Assembly: GCA_958450365.1 (NCBI GenBank)
Contig: CAUEEP010000759.1
Span: forward strand, 1,436,001-1,500,000
Direction: 5' to 3'
Source: Mesorhabditis belari
Taxonomy: Eukaryota; Nematoda; Chromadorea; Rhabditida; Rhabditidae
DNA: 64,000 nucleotides
Shown: positions 1-10,734 of the stretch, piece after piece
How the letters are laid out: each line of letters opens with the position of its first letter
How positions within the stretch are numbered: the first letter of the stretch is position 1
Translations under genes and position numbers: made by a program
The notes under the pieces: model-generated
What the model saw: the letters and a program-made list of their open reading frames with translations, nothing else
What the model was told of the DNA's origin: nothing
The model's database searches: none

Positions 1-357
1 TTTTTGGGACATACAAATTAGATATAATAAGCTCCTTAAATCTTTTAACCGTTGGATTGGTTGGTCATTGGTCGATAACGAGCAAATTGGTCGGACTTGG
101 ACCAAGATATACAAAGAACAAACTTCTACCAACAAACTTCTTCTTCAAACCAACGTTAAAAGACTTTTGTCCATGACTGTAGCTTTGCTGATTTAAAATG
201 TAGAATTAAAGCAAAGAGAAAACACTTGGGACTAAGGGAATCAAGCGAATAGTTGGGTCAGGATTCGAAGCTGGTTCCTTTTCTCTACAGATTTTGTTCC
301 TTTTCTCTACAGATTTCTCTACAGAAACACGGTGGAATGGGTCATTTTTTTAGCTGA

Positions 358-556
358 ATCTATAAGTTCTATAAGTCCGTCTATAAGTTCTATAATTTCA
401 TCTATAAGTCCATCTATAAGTCCATCTATAGGTTCATCTATAGTTCATCTATAGTTCATCTATATCCTCTATAAGTTCCTCTATAAGTCCATCTATAAGT
501 CCATCTATAAGTCCATCTATAAGTCCATCTATAAGTCCATCTATAAGTTCATCTAT
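358..556. repeat. 12-bp tandem array, unit CTATAAGTCCAT
   Basis: About 16 degenerate copies of a unit reading CTATAAGTCCAT or CTATAAGTTCAT. It lies upstream of the first gene and shows no coding potential. Confidence 0.85.
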
Positions 557-1019
557 AAGTTCATCAGATTAATAGTTATCACGTTTAATAGATCAATAGC
601 TATCAAGGTTTAATAGATCAATAGTTATCAACATATCAATAGTTATCAAAAGTTATCAGGCTTTAAAAATCCAAAAAAAACACAAATCTAAGGACAAACA
701 GTTCGGTATCAATTTCTCGTTCAAAAAAGTGAACATTTCTCAAAAGGATACGCAAAAAAAGTTGGAAAAAAAAACAGAAATGAAGACGGAAAAATTGATA
801 ACCTTGCTTTTTGATTTGATTGAGAAATTTGGGGAAATTTCGTTCAAATCTCTCACCATTTTTTTCATCATTTCAAGCTAGACAACCAAATTTTTTGACA
901 AATTTGATTCAATCGAGATTCAATCTAGAATTTTATCGCATTACTATTTTATTACAATGCAACCATTCTACTTGTTATTTGGATTGAATTTTCTTAATTT
1001 TGTGGATGCTGAGGTTGGT

Positions 1020-1022
1020 TGT

Positions 1023-1082
<60 letters not shown>

Positions 1083-1156
1083 ATTGTTGTTGTTGTTGTT
1101 GGTGTTGTTGTTGGTGTTGTTGTTGGTGTTGTTGTTGGTGTTGTTGTTGTTGTTGA
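1020..1156. repeat. (GTT)n microsatellite
   Basis: About 45 GTT triplets with a few GGT interruptions towards the 3' end. Poly-Val and poly-Thr reading frames on the two strands are products of the repeat. Confidence 0.95.
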
Positions 1157-1588
1157 CGGAAAAAGGTCTTGTTTAAGTTTAAGTTTAAGTTTAAAAAGCA
1201 AAAAGCACGGCAAAAAGCACAGCATTTCAATAAATTTACGGATGAGTGACATCTTTTATGTTTAATATTTGCTGTTTAACATCTTTTAGACCTACAATTT
1301 GGTTAGAAAATAATATTTTACGAAAAAAAGTGTTTAAGAGTAAAATTTGAGAGTTTTTATATTTATAAAGCAATCTCTTTAGTGATTGAAACTCGATAGT
1401 GATCGATTTTTCTTTTCTGGAATCCTTTCTATAGGTCAATAACGAGGTCCGACTGTAGATACATACTGAGTTTAATTTGTAGCATGTATTTCTAATATCA
1501 TTTCTTTATCTAATATCTAATAATAACCACTGGAGATTTCTAATATTCAAATCTAATAATAATAATCTAAAAATCTGCTCTTGTGATA

Positions 1589-4500
1589 ATGGACAAAGCC
1601 GTTGGTGAATTAAATCTTACAAAAGAACCTCTTAAACTTACTCTCGAGTTCAAGAATGATTTAGGTACCAGTCGATTGGAAAACAAATTAGCTACCGTAT
1701 TTTCTCTAATAGTAGTGCACTCTGAGCGTTGCCTAAATTGCTCGAAATCTCGAGAACCGCTGATCAGAACCTATCGATGTGGGATCGGAAAATGTAGCTG
1801 ACGATGAGATCTTGTTGGGGATTAGAGTGTTGAGCTTCTGTGAAAACTTTGGCAGCCGTAAAATAGTCACCAACTCGGCTCGGCCGGGTGCACTACTATT
1901 AGAGAAAATACGGTATAATGATTCTTGATATTTTATATCAAAGTCACTTACTTGTGCACTTTGATCTACCCGGAGGCCAATAATTCTGGGCCCAGGTCCA
2001 CCAACTGCTAAATTTGGCAATTGGTAAATGCCAAACTGCTAAATCCGTTTAGCAAAATTGCTAGAGGGTAAATCAGTGCTAGAGGTAAATGCTAGATGGC
2101 AATTGGTAAATACCGTAGTGAGCGTAGTGTAATAGTAGTGAGCGTTGCCTAAATTGCTCGAAATCTCGAGAACCGCTGATCAGAACCTATCGATGTGGGA
2201 TCGGAAAATGTAGCTGACGATGAGATCTTGTGGGGGATTAAAGTGTTGAGCTTCTGTGAAAACTTAGAAACCGTCATCAACTCGGAAATAGTCATCAACT
2301 CGGCCCGCCGGGGTGCACTACTATTAGAGAAAATACGGTATCCAAATCTCTTTTGAATCTTTGTCCAAACTTGCTTTTGGGGTTTTAGAATGGAAATATT
2401 CGAGGGGAAAGTTAGTGAATTTTGACAGCTTTTCTCGAATTTCTCGAATCATGGATTCAAGATTCAAGAAAAGTTCTTGGATTCAAGAAAAGCTGTCAAA
2501 ATTCCCTGAATTTAAGCCCATCATAAATCATTCTTGGACTCGAGAGTAAGCTAAAGAGGTTCCCTTGTTAGCATCATCGAGTAAGCGCAAATTTGAAACT
2601 AAAGAAACTTTAGGTCATCAGAAAACTGATCAAATTTTCTCTACTCATTAAGAATTAGATTCAAGAGGGATAGTTCAAAAACTTGAAACTGAAACTTTTG
2701 ATTAAGATCAATAAATGCATAATTGATTCTAGATTAAATTCTGACTTTAAATTTTGACATTTATCGAGTATTAGATCAAGAAAAGTCAATTTTAGTATTA
2801 TATTTCAAATTTTAAATCTTTAGAAACATTTCCAAACTTCAAATAAGCCTACAGAAAGGCGAAAACGCCAAATGTTGTACCAAATTGTTTCTTATGTGCC
2901 AGGTAATCAAAATATTAAACTTTTAAACTTAAATCTTTAAAATACAGCTTTAAAATTAGCTTTAGTTTCTTACGAATTACCCCTACAATTTGAGGAATCC
3001 GATTTATCGCTGAGTATTCAACAATTACAATCAGCAATGCTTGCAGCAATCAAAACGAATCAACAGGTCAGTTTTCAAGAGTTTTCAGAGTTTAAAAGAG
3101 TGTGGCTCGTAAAGGAAAAGGAAAACGAAAACGATTTTAATGTTACTATAGGAAAAGAAATTAGTTTAGTCTAAATAGTGGTTTAGCATTTTGAAAGTAT
3201 CAATCAACAGGAGATTGTCGAGCTTCAAAAAGAACACTACAGGGTAGGGTGATTTCAATACCTCTTTTTCAATCAATCAAATCAATCAACAATCAATCAA
3301 ATCAATCAATCAAATCAATACCTCTTTTTCAATAGAGAACCATTTTTCTTACTAGAAAATCTTGTGAACTTATCGTAGCTTTTGACTCGGGAAATACCCT
3401 ATCTGATGCAGTTTTTCACGCTGATTCTGAATCTGCAATCAGTTTTTGCCAAACGCTACTCTATCACGAGATATCTGCCATACAACTTTTTCGGGTCTCT
3501 TCTTCTCTTTCGGGCCTTTTTGCGATCCTGAGTAAGAGTTATTTCACCTGAGTTATTTCTACATAACTTTTAAAAGCAATTTTTTTTAAAATACAAGCCA
3601 CAGAAATAAAGCAACAGAAGGAAATCGAAATTTTTGAGTTTTAAAATGATTGTTTTGGTCATGGGGACTTTAATTCTGTTTAATGTTGAAACGGTAATCA
3701 CCAGAAAGTACCGTATTTTCTCTAATAGTAGTGCACCCGGCCGAGCCGAGTTGATAACTATTTTACGGTTTTCAAGCTTTTGCAGAAGCTCAACACTCTA
3801 ATCTCTCACTAGATCTCATCGTCAGCTACTATTTCCGACCCCACATCGATAGGTTCTGATAAGCGGTTCTCGAGATTTCGAGGAATTTACGGGACGCTCT
3901 TGGTGCACTACTATTAGAGAGCATACGGTAGCTAAGTTTGGACAGAGATTCAAAAGAGACTCGGATACCATACTTTCTCGAATAGTAGTACACTCCAGCG
4001 ACCCGAGTTGGTGACTATTTTACGGTTTCCAAGCTTTTGCAGAAGCTCAACACTCAAATCCCTCACTAGACCTCATCGTCAGCTACTTTTTCCGACCCCA
4101 CATCGATAGGTTCTGATAAGCGGTTCTCGAGATATCGAACAATTTAGGCAACGCTCTTGGTGCACTACTATTAGAGAAAATACGGTATCTTAGTTACATC
4201 TTTCGTTCATTAATTGTAAAAGTTATACAAAATTTAGTCCTACCTTTAGTTTATCACTTCAAAAGGTAATTTCTGAAAAATTCACAAGGATTCAAAACGA
4301 GTCAACAAAACAAAACAAAAGAAAACAATAAATTTTTCAGCTGCTTCAAAGCCAGCAAATGTTTGGCTATCAAAGACCACAATATGCACAATATTCAACA
4401 TATCCTTCTTATCAAGGTACTTTATTTGAATCTAAAAGTTCAAGAAAATTCAGAAATACAGCTGTTTTTTATTCATAAATTGATATAAACAATTTGCACG

Positions 4501-4632
4501 TACATTTGCAAATTAATCGAAAGCTCACTTTCAGTTCAGCCGATGAGCTTGAACCCATTCGCCGTGAGTTCGAGGCCTGAACCCATTCAGCCCATTGCAC
4601 CACCAGCTGAAGCAAATTTGAATATGAAGTAG
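1589..4632 (+). CDS. Gln-rich protein of unknown function (176 aa model)
   Basis: I do not recognise this protein. Seven exons join with consistent phase: 1589-1664, 2389-2414, 2824-2902, 2948-3066, 3187-3243, 4341-4416, 4535-4632. Exon 2 (26 bp) is the least certain, since it was chosen because it restores phase. Exons 3-7 are well supported by acceptors, donors and codon character. The middle is basic, with an ERRKR patch. Exons 4-6 are Gln-rich and probably coiled-coil. The C-terminus is Gln/Tyr then Pro-rich and ends at TAG. There is no signal peptide or membrane segment. Introns 1 and 5 together carry four copies of the same MITE. The next gene is also Pro-rich, but a stop and about 1.5 kb separate them. 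Confidence 0.6.
1693..1915. mobile_element. MITE family 1, copy 1
   Basis: About 220 bp with terminal inverted repeats of about 27 bp, TACCGTATTTTCTCTAATAG at the left and its complement at the right, flanked by TA. It lies in intron 1 of the first gene and has no coding capacity. Confidence 0.85.
2111..2340. mobile_element. MITE family 1, copy 2
   Basis: Same orientation and interior as copy 1. The left terminal repeat is rearranged (TACCGTAGTGAGCG) while the right end is intact. It also lies in intron 1. Confidence 0.8.
3709..3930. mobile_element. MITE family 1, copy 3 (inverted)
   Basis: Inverted relative to copies 1 and 2, with both terminal repeats recognisable. It lies in intron 5 of the first gene. 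Confidence 0.85.
3966..4187. mobile_element. MITE family 1, copy 4 (inverted)
   Basis: Same orientation as copy 3 and only about 35 bp away. The spacer between copies 3 and 4 also matches, inverted, the sequence just after copy 2 (about 2338-2378), so some flank moved or was duplicated with the elements. Confidence 0.85.
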
Positions 4633-4940
4633 AAATTAAAAGACCAATTAAAACATTTTAAACAAACAAATTTCAGTCTTAACAAACAAATTTCAGTCTT
4701 AACTTGAAATACTCAAATGGTTTTCGATCAAATCCGGACTGCCGATATCCGGTGAATGGATATGTTTCAACGGGAGGTGTGGATTGAGAGCTTATCTTTT
4801 TTTTTGAAGTCAAGAACTCCAAGAACCCAATTTCGCTACTTTTAACAAACAAAACAACAAACAAAACAACAAATAAAACAAAAAATTTAAGCTATTTCCT
4901 GGTAAACTTTTTCAAGTTCTAGATTTAGACTAAAGCAAAG

Positions 4941-5808
4941 TATTAGGTTGGAAGGAAAGAAAGAAAGATTCTGAAAAGTTAAAGCATTAGATTGCCTTAA
5001 TCAAAATTTGCCTTTATCACAAATTTTCCCTATTTGAAGTACTTGATTTTAGGTTTTAAATGAGACCCATTGCCTATCCATTAACCCATTAAAAGCTTGT
5101 CCAAAGGTTGGTCACTCAAAAAGTAGTCAAGTAACTTTAGCTGAAGAAATCTGTTATTTTTCACCTGAAGCCCTGAAAAAAACTCTATTAGATGGGGTAG
5201 AGCTCATGTAAAAATTTGATCTTACCATGACAAAATTCTCTAGTTAAAGAATGGACCTCATCTGACACACTGATCGATACAGTTACCCAATTTGAGCACA
5301 GCAAACGCACGGGATCTGGCGTCCAATCAGTGCACCAGATGCTGTGCGTTTCTATGTAATAAAATGATCGATCTAGTGCGCCACCTAAGCCTGAGCCTAA
5401 GCCCAAGCCTAAACCTAAGCCTAAGCCTCAGCCTCAGCCTGAGCCTAAGCCTAAGTCCAAGCCTAAGCCTCAGCCTAAGCCTAAGCCTAAGCCTAAGCCT
5501 AAGCCTAAGCCTGAGCCTGAGCCTAAGCCTAAGCCTGAGCCTAAGCCTAAGCCATAAGAATCCAAATTCTGACCGAATTCGAGAACTTTCTTGAAAACAT
5601 TTAGCTAAAAATCATGTCTATAAGTGAAAATTCTAAGCTAAATGCTTTTAAAGATCGTTCGATTTTCTCAAGAACAACTTTTTTTGTTAAAAGCTTTGTT
5701 TTGTTTTGAAATATAGTCAAGTTTATCAAAAAATCTGGAAAGAATTCATGGTTTTGTTTAAGAAATCATCGTACAAACTTTTTCCGAGAACTTTCTTTCC
5801 AACCTAAT
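4941..5808. mobile_element. Possible non-autonomous mariner-like element
   Basis: The left end reads TATTAGGTTGGAAGGAAAG and the right end is its approximate complement, resembling mariner termini (TTAGGTTG). No transposase is visible inside. The interior contains the GCCTAA array. Confidence 0.35.
5387..5553. repeat. Interstitial telomere-type repeat (GCCTAA)n
   Basis: About 27 hexamers of GCCTAA with GCCTGA and GCCTCA variants. GCCTAA is the complement of TTAGGC, the canonical nematode telomere unit. One frame reads poly-(Lys/Glu-Pro) and the others Leu-Ser, but upstream stops make coding unlikely. Confidence 0.85.
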
Positions 5809-5965
5809 CAATAAATCGTAGCTGGAGCTAGATAGATTAAAGAGCAGAACGCTAGGCAAGCCAAAACGCTAGGCAAGCTAATTTTCAAGCAAAATTACAG
5901 CACTGGAAAGTTTAAAGTTTGAAATTCTCAAAGAATGTAAAATAGAGTTTCAAATCTAGTCGAAA
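5680..5965. repeat. Dispersed repeat, blocks X then Y
   Basis: Block X (about 5690-5795) and block Y (about 5796-5960) both match 15520-15807 on the opposite strand, but there they occur in the order Y-X. The copies are diverged by point changes and small indels. Confidence 0.7.
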
Positions 5966-6170
5966 GTAATAGTTTCTTGGAAAGCTAATTGTGCGGCGAG
6001 TTATTTCAAACTATTGTAACCATTCGTACATTCTGTAACCATCCTTCGTAACATTCTTTAAAATAACTGTAACATTCAAGTTCTTTTCTTCGTTTCTTTA
6101 ATAGTTTAAAGACAGAAAGACTTGGGATTATTGATTTCCCATTTTGAATTCACAATTTTATCGATTTCAG

Positions 6171-9100
6171 TTTACTCACGGCCGGCTGGTTGTCAATTTT
6201 CGCCTCCGATTCTCCCTCAACCGATTCCCAAGCCAACGCCTGAGCCAATTCAAATACCAGTGCCGATCATGGTACCACTACCGGTAGCTTTGATTGGATA
6301 TAATATAAAAAATTTATCTCAATCAGATTAGTAGGTAAAGTCTAAGTTAAACAATTACTTAAAAAGGTTTCAGAAATCATGAAATTGGCTATATTGCCAT
6401 TAATAAAATTAGCAAAATTAGCAAAACACCAAATCAATAAGTAAAATTATCCGAGTGATGTCTGAAGAATTCTGTTGGGCATTGATTGACATTGATTCCG
6501 ATAAGATGGGAAATAAGATTAAGTTTAAGAAGCTCATAAACGGCAATAAGAAGGCAATAAGAAGTTCATAAACGTCTAGATTGTTCCATTCCACCCTATC
6601 CGAGTGGAATGGCTTGCTTGCTTGCTGCAAACGCATTGCCTGAAACGAATTACATTAAAAATCCCCAAAATCAAAAAATTACAGCAAAACATTTCTTCTA
6701 GTCTTTCAATCATTTGAAACTCGCTTTTTAGAAACCCGAGCCGATTCGCGAGCCGATTCCCGAGCCTGAAGTACTGCCAATTCCGGTGAGTTTTCAGCTA
6801 GGAGATTAGAATTAAAGATATTTAGGAACCTCCACTACTCCCGATTCCTAAACCTGAACCAGAACCCGAGCCAGAGCCGGAACCTGAGCCTAAACCAGAA
6901 CCTTTACCAATTGTTGTGATGCCAAAACCCGAACCGGAGCCAGAGCCAGAGCCTGAGCCTGAGCCAGAGCCAGAGCCTGAGCCAAAAGTAAGAGTTCGGG
7001 ATACGATAATGAGATTTACTGTAGCGAATGTTCTTATTTTGCTATTGCTAGGTAATCTTGCTTGTTATAGCCAGAGCCTGAACCCAAACCCGAGCCAGTC
7101 GTCTTACCAGAACCAGAGCCAGAACCAGAGCCCGTACCTGTACCAGTTCCCGTCATTCCACCCCCAGTCCCCCCTCAGCCAATCCTCGTCCCTCCACCCA
7201 TCCAACACCGAAACGCGTACGCCCGGCCACCGCCCGATATGGTTAGTTGGATTTTGAAAATAAAAACTCTAAGCAATATTACAATAAATGTTATAGATGC
7301 TTAAAAAAGCTAGTATCATAAAATTGTCGCAAAAAAATGATATAAAGAAAAACTTGAAATCTTTAACTAAGCTGATTGATTGCAGAATTGCTAGAAAGCT
7401 AGAATTGTACTATATTTGAAGTACTATATTTGAAGTACTATATTTGAAGTGCTATATTCTAAGTACTATATTTGAAGTACGATGCTTTAAGTACTATATT
7501 TGAAGTATTATATTTGAAGTACTATATTTTAACCCATTCGAAACTTCTGCAGCGAATAATCGCTGCAGCAAAAACTCAGGAACGGACCGCTGCAGCGATT
7601 ATTCGCTGCAGCGCTAATTGAGCTATTTTCATTCAATTAATTGGTTTTTTTGCTGTTTTTCAGCATTGCATGTATATTCCAATTGTAGTAGATCTACAAA
7701 TTACGTGGGCAAAAAAGATGTTTCATATTTACCCGGAATCAATGCAGTCTCTGGTTTTGCATTGAAATGTTCCATAATAGCTCTAATCTTATCAAGCCGA
7801 TCTCCCGCAGGATCCAGTTCATTATCACAAAAACACAGGTTTCGAAGAATAGATTCAAATTTTGCTCTTTACATAATGTGGGACATGTGGGAAAATCCTC
7901 CTAATCCAGGCCTGCTACTCCAGTAGTCACGAATCCTCGGTAATTTGACGATTCCCATCTGAAGATACAGAGCCAGGAAGAGCTTGCATCGAAATCCTGC
8001 CAGTTTTTTTTCCTTTTTTCATGTTTATTAGATTCGCCTACTAACATGTTGATTAATTTGTCGTCGATAAAATAAGAATAATATAGGGTCTTGAAAAGTA
8101 CTGAAGTCAAATCCAAATCGTTCTTCATCAAAAATAAATGGTGTAGGAGACTCTCTTGCATCTTTCCAACCATAAATAAACTGCTTCGGAGTCAAAAATG
8201 TCAAAAAAGGGCTTGGTCCGGAGACGAAAAAAAAGAAAAAACGCTGCGGTTTCGAATGGGTTAAGTACTATATTTGAAGTATTATATATCCTAAAAATCT
8301 TTACATAAAAAAACTGATAATTTAATGTGATTTTTCAAGAAAAATAATTACCGTAAATACTGTAACTTTTTCGTGTTTTTTAGTATTTCAGTTTACCACC
8401 CGTACTTTCGTACTTTCAAAAAATGTGTCTTTGGAATCAAAAAATAGCCCTGAATGTCAGCTATTTTTTGATACCTAAGCGCGCATTGTAGCATAAACCA
8501 GTGTCGAGAAAAACGCGTTCAAAGCTACACTACCCAACACTCCGCACCGTCATTATGGGGACGGGGTACTATTACAGTATTTACGGTAGTTTTTCTAATG
8601 AAACAAAAAATGAAATTGGCATTTCTAATTGCTAATTTCTAATTTTTCTTTCTAGTTCAATTGGTGCATTTGTTGGTTTTAAATGAAAGTTTGAAAAGAA
8701 AGGAAAAGACTTTCTGGACAGCCTAATAAAACCTAATAAAACCGTATTCAAATCAACGCGTCCAATCCTCACTATCACTGCCACCAATCCTCACCATCAC
8801 TTCAGCTTTTTCTAGCTACGAGTTTCAAAGTTTTCAACTTCAACTAGACTTTCAAGGTTTTCAACTTCTTATCTTTCAATTAAACCGACTTTGACTCTAA
8901 ATTCGTTAACTATCATTCTTAAAAGAGCCCTATTTCTTTAAATGAATCTCTTTCCCACAATCATCCACTGTATCCTTTTCGTAATCGATCACCGTCTCAT
9001 TTAATCCAATTCATAGTGTTATTCAGATCCCACCCACCTATAATCCAGTTGAACCCGCCTCACCGCCTGGACTGCCGCCAGGAGCCGGACGTGAGTTCTT

Positions 9101-10734
9101 ACTCAAATGAATAGATTTTCTCGTGTTGTAACATTTTTTGTCAAGCTAAAAGCCAATCTGAATATTACTCATGCAAATTTACTTGAGTAATTACTTTACT
9201 CGCGAGGAACACACTCTAATTTTAGGTCCAATAATGCCACTAGGCCCAATAATGCCATCAGGCCAAGAAAGTAAAGAAAATTCAGAGAAATAATAAAAAA
9301 TAAGCCAGATTTCCAGTTCTTCAACAAAATGCCTATCGTTCGAATTCGGGTTTGGAATTTTTTTTGATAAATTCGAAAGATTTTAACGTTTAGGGCTCGT
9401 GAATCCACCAGGGCCGGATGGTAAGTTTCATTTGTGAAATTTAAACAATGAAACTGAAAGTTAGTTTGTTCTAAAAATGAAACTGAAAGTTAGTTTGTTC
9501 TAAAAATGAAACTAAAAGTTTTTTTATTCTTCCAACCTTTTTTAAACTTGAAACTTACAATTTTCAGCTTTATATTTCAACATTTGCCTTTAGAAAAGTG
9601 TTTTAAATGAGCTTTTTCTCCAACAAAGCTACAAAGATACAATTGTAGCAATACAAATATGATATTTCATTGTCCAGTACTGTAGCAAGAAGCAATGATT
9701 TACTCTAAGCAATTTTATAATTTAATCAGCATAACCATCTATTGGATTGGTGAATTGAAAACTGCCGGACTTTGAACTAAAATTTATTCAACATAAAACC
9801 ATCAATTCATTCCAAATAATTTCCATTATTATTGACGACTTCTGCCCATTTTACAGGCAATTTGCGGATTCCTCTTTCGTAGTTTTGGTTTGTGTGTGAG
9901 ACAAGTGTGAGACTCAAAAATAGAGGACTGGAGATGTCCCAGTTTGAGCATTTGAGCACTTTCTTTAAAAGAAACCCATTTTGGTGTCAATAGAAAAGTT
10001 GTAGAGAATCAAAAATTAGACTTATAGCCAAATTTCCAAAAAGATACACTTAGTGGTTTCGCTTAAAATGCAAGTTTTGTGAAAATTCGTAAATTTCGCA
10101 TTTCTTGAAAACCAGTTTTTGAATGGTTCTGAAAATTTGGATATAAGCTTGATTTTTGATTCTCTACAACTTTTCTATTGACACCAAAATGGATTTCTTT
10201 TCAAGAAAGTGCTCAAACTGTCACATATGGCAATAGACGGCAGTTTTCAATTCACCAACCCAATAGATTTGTAAATAATGAAACTGAAAGTTATTTTGTT
10301 CTAAAAATGAAACTAAAAGTTTTTTAGTTCTTCCAACCTTTCTTTAACTTGAAACTTACAATTTTCAGCCTTAAATTTCAACATTTGCCTTTAGAAACGT
10401 GTTTTAAATGAGCTTTTTCTCAACGAAGCAAATACAAAGATACAAAGATACAAAGATACAATTGTAGATAAACATAGCTTAGAAAAAAAGCATTAGATTT
10501 ATAGGTTTTAATCTAGTTAAAGCCATTAAAATGATCATTTATCAGCTTATTTTGAAACTTTTAGTTTTCCAATCGAATTCCTATCGATCAAATAACTATC
10601 AACCAAAGTACAATATGCAAAGTGAGTAATACAATTGATTAGAAATACAAAATTTCTAACAAAATATAAATAAACCTTCAGCTACGAATCGATTCTATGA
10701 ACAAAACAATCAACAAATGATTGGAAGAAGCTGA
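6171..10734 (+). CDS. Pro/Glu-rich repetitive protein, 5' end missing
   Basis: Nine exons join in phase: 6171-6283, 6732-6785, 6826-6987, 7071-7241, 9027-9090, 9226-9270, 9394-9420, 10565-10621, 10682-10734 (stop TGA), about 248 residues. The first coding exon is missing, because 6171 begins with two bases completing a codon. The middle is a run of Glu-Pro and Lys-Pro dipeptides, then Pro/Val-rich sequence, then short Gly-Pro stretches, then an Asn/Gln/Tyr-rich C-terminus. No catalytic domain is visible. Composition suggests an extended structural, cuticle-like or extracellular protein, but with no signal peptide in hand the location is unknown. A possible poly(A) signal lies at about 10757. 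Intron 4 holds a piggyBac relic and a MITE, and intron 7 holds a mariner MITE. Confidence 0.7.
7408..8295. repeat. 14-bp tandem array (ACTATATTTGAAGT) split by an insertion
   Basis: About nine units at 7408-7530 continue at 8261-8295. The array was interrupted by the piggyBac-type element at 7529-8264. Confidence 0.8.
7529..8264 (-). mobile_element. Decayed piggyBac-type element with TTAA target duplication
   Basis: The element is bounded by TTAA on both sides (7529-7532 and 8261-8264) with terminal repeats CCCATTCGAAAC / GTTTCGAATGGG, as expected for the piggyBac superfamily. The - strand encodes broken pieces of a piggyBac-type transposase: a segment with [13 protein letters not shown] at about 8000-8100, then a YWS..P motif, an [10 protein letters not shown] segment and DRLDKIR at about 7700-7900. 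Stops and frame breaks interrupt it and catalytic Asp residues cannot all be placed. It sits in intron 4 of the Pro-rich gene, inside a minisatellite. Confidence 0.8.
8349..8588. mobile_element. MITE family 2, copy 1
   Basis: TIRs TACCGTAAATACTGTAA and ACAGTATTTACGGTA flank a non-coding interior with the internal palindrome AAAAAATAGC / GCTATTTTTT. A second copy lies at 52431-52699. Confidence 0.85.
9446..9660. repeat. Intronic direct repeat, left copy
   Basis: About 200 bp resembling 10274-10468. The two copies bracket the mariner MITE at 9740-10266. Confidence 0.7.
9740..10266. mobile_element. MITE family 3 (mariner-derived), copy 1
   Basis: TIRs of about 30 bp (TTGGATTGGTGAATTGAAAA and complement) flank a long internal palindrome and a relic of a mariner transposase C-terminus on the - strand. 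Copy 2 at 42140-42671 is inverted. Sequence at about 16410-16470 in another gene's intron matches the left flank without the insertion. Confidence 0.85.
10274..10468. repeat. Intronic direct repeat, right copy
   Basis: Second copy of the repeat at 9446-9660, in the same orientation. Confidence 0.7.

Larger units (their letters stand above)
1..1588. other. Intergenic, repeat-rich, no gene seen
   Basis: AT-rich sequence with no exon chain that I can support. It holds a 12-bp tandem array (358-556) and a GTT microsatellite (1020-1156). Reading frames over the GTT tract give only poly-Val or poly-Thr and are not genes. Confidence 0.5.
4633..6170. other. Intergenic / unresolved 5' part of the Pro-rich gene
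   Basis: It holds a candidate mariner-type TIR element (4941-5808), a degenerate telomere-type array (5387-5553) and a dispersed repeat (5680-5965). The missing first exon of the Pro-rich gene should be here, but I could not identify it. Confidence 0.45.

Noticed and set aside
957..1265. Poly-Val (+) and poly-Thr (-) reading frames over the GTT repeat
   Set aside because: They exist only because a triplet repeat has no stops, and neither flank shows coding character or splice signals.
5292..5594. Leu-Ser-rich frame over the GCCTAA array
   Set aside because: Product of the hexamer repeat; stops surround it and no start context is convincing.
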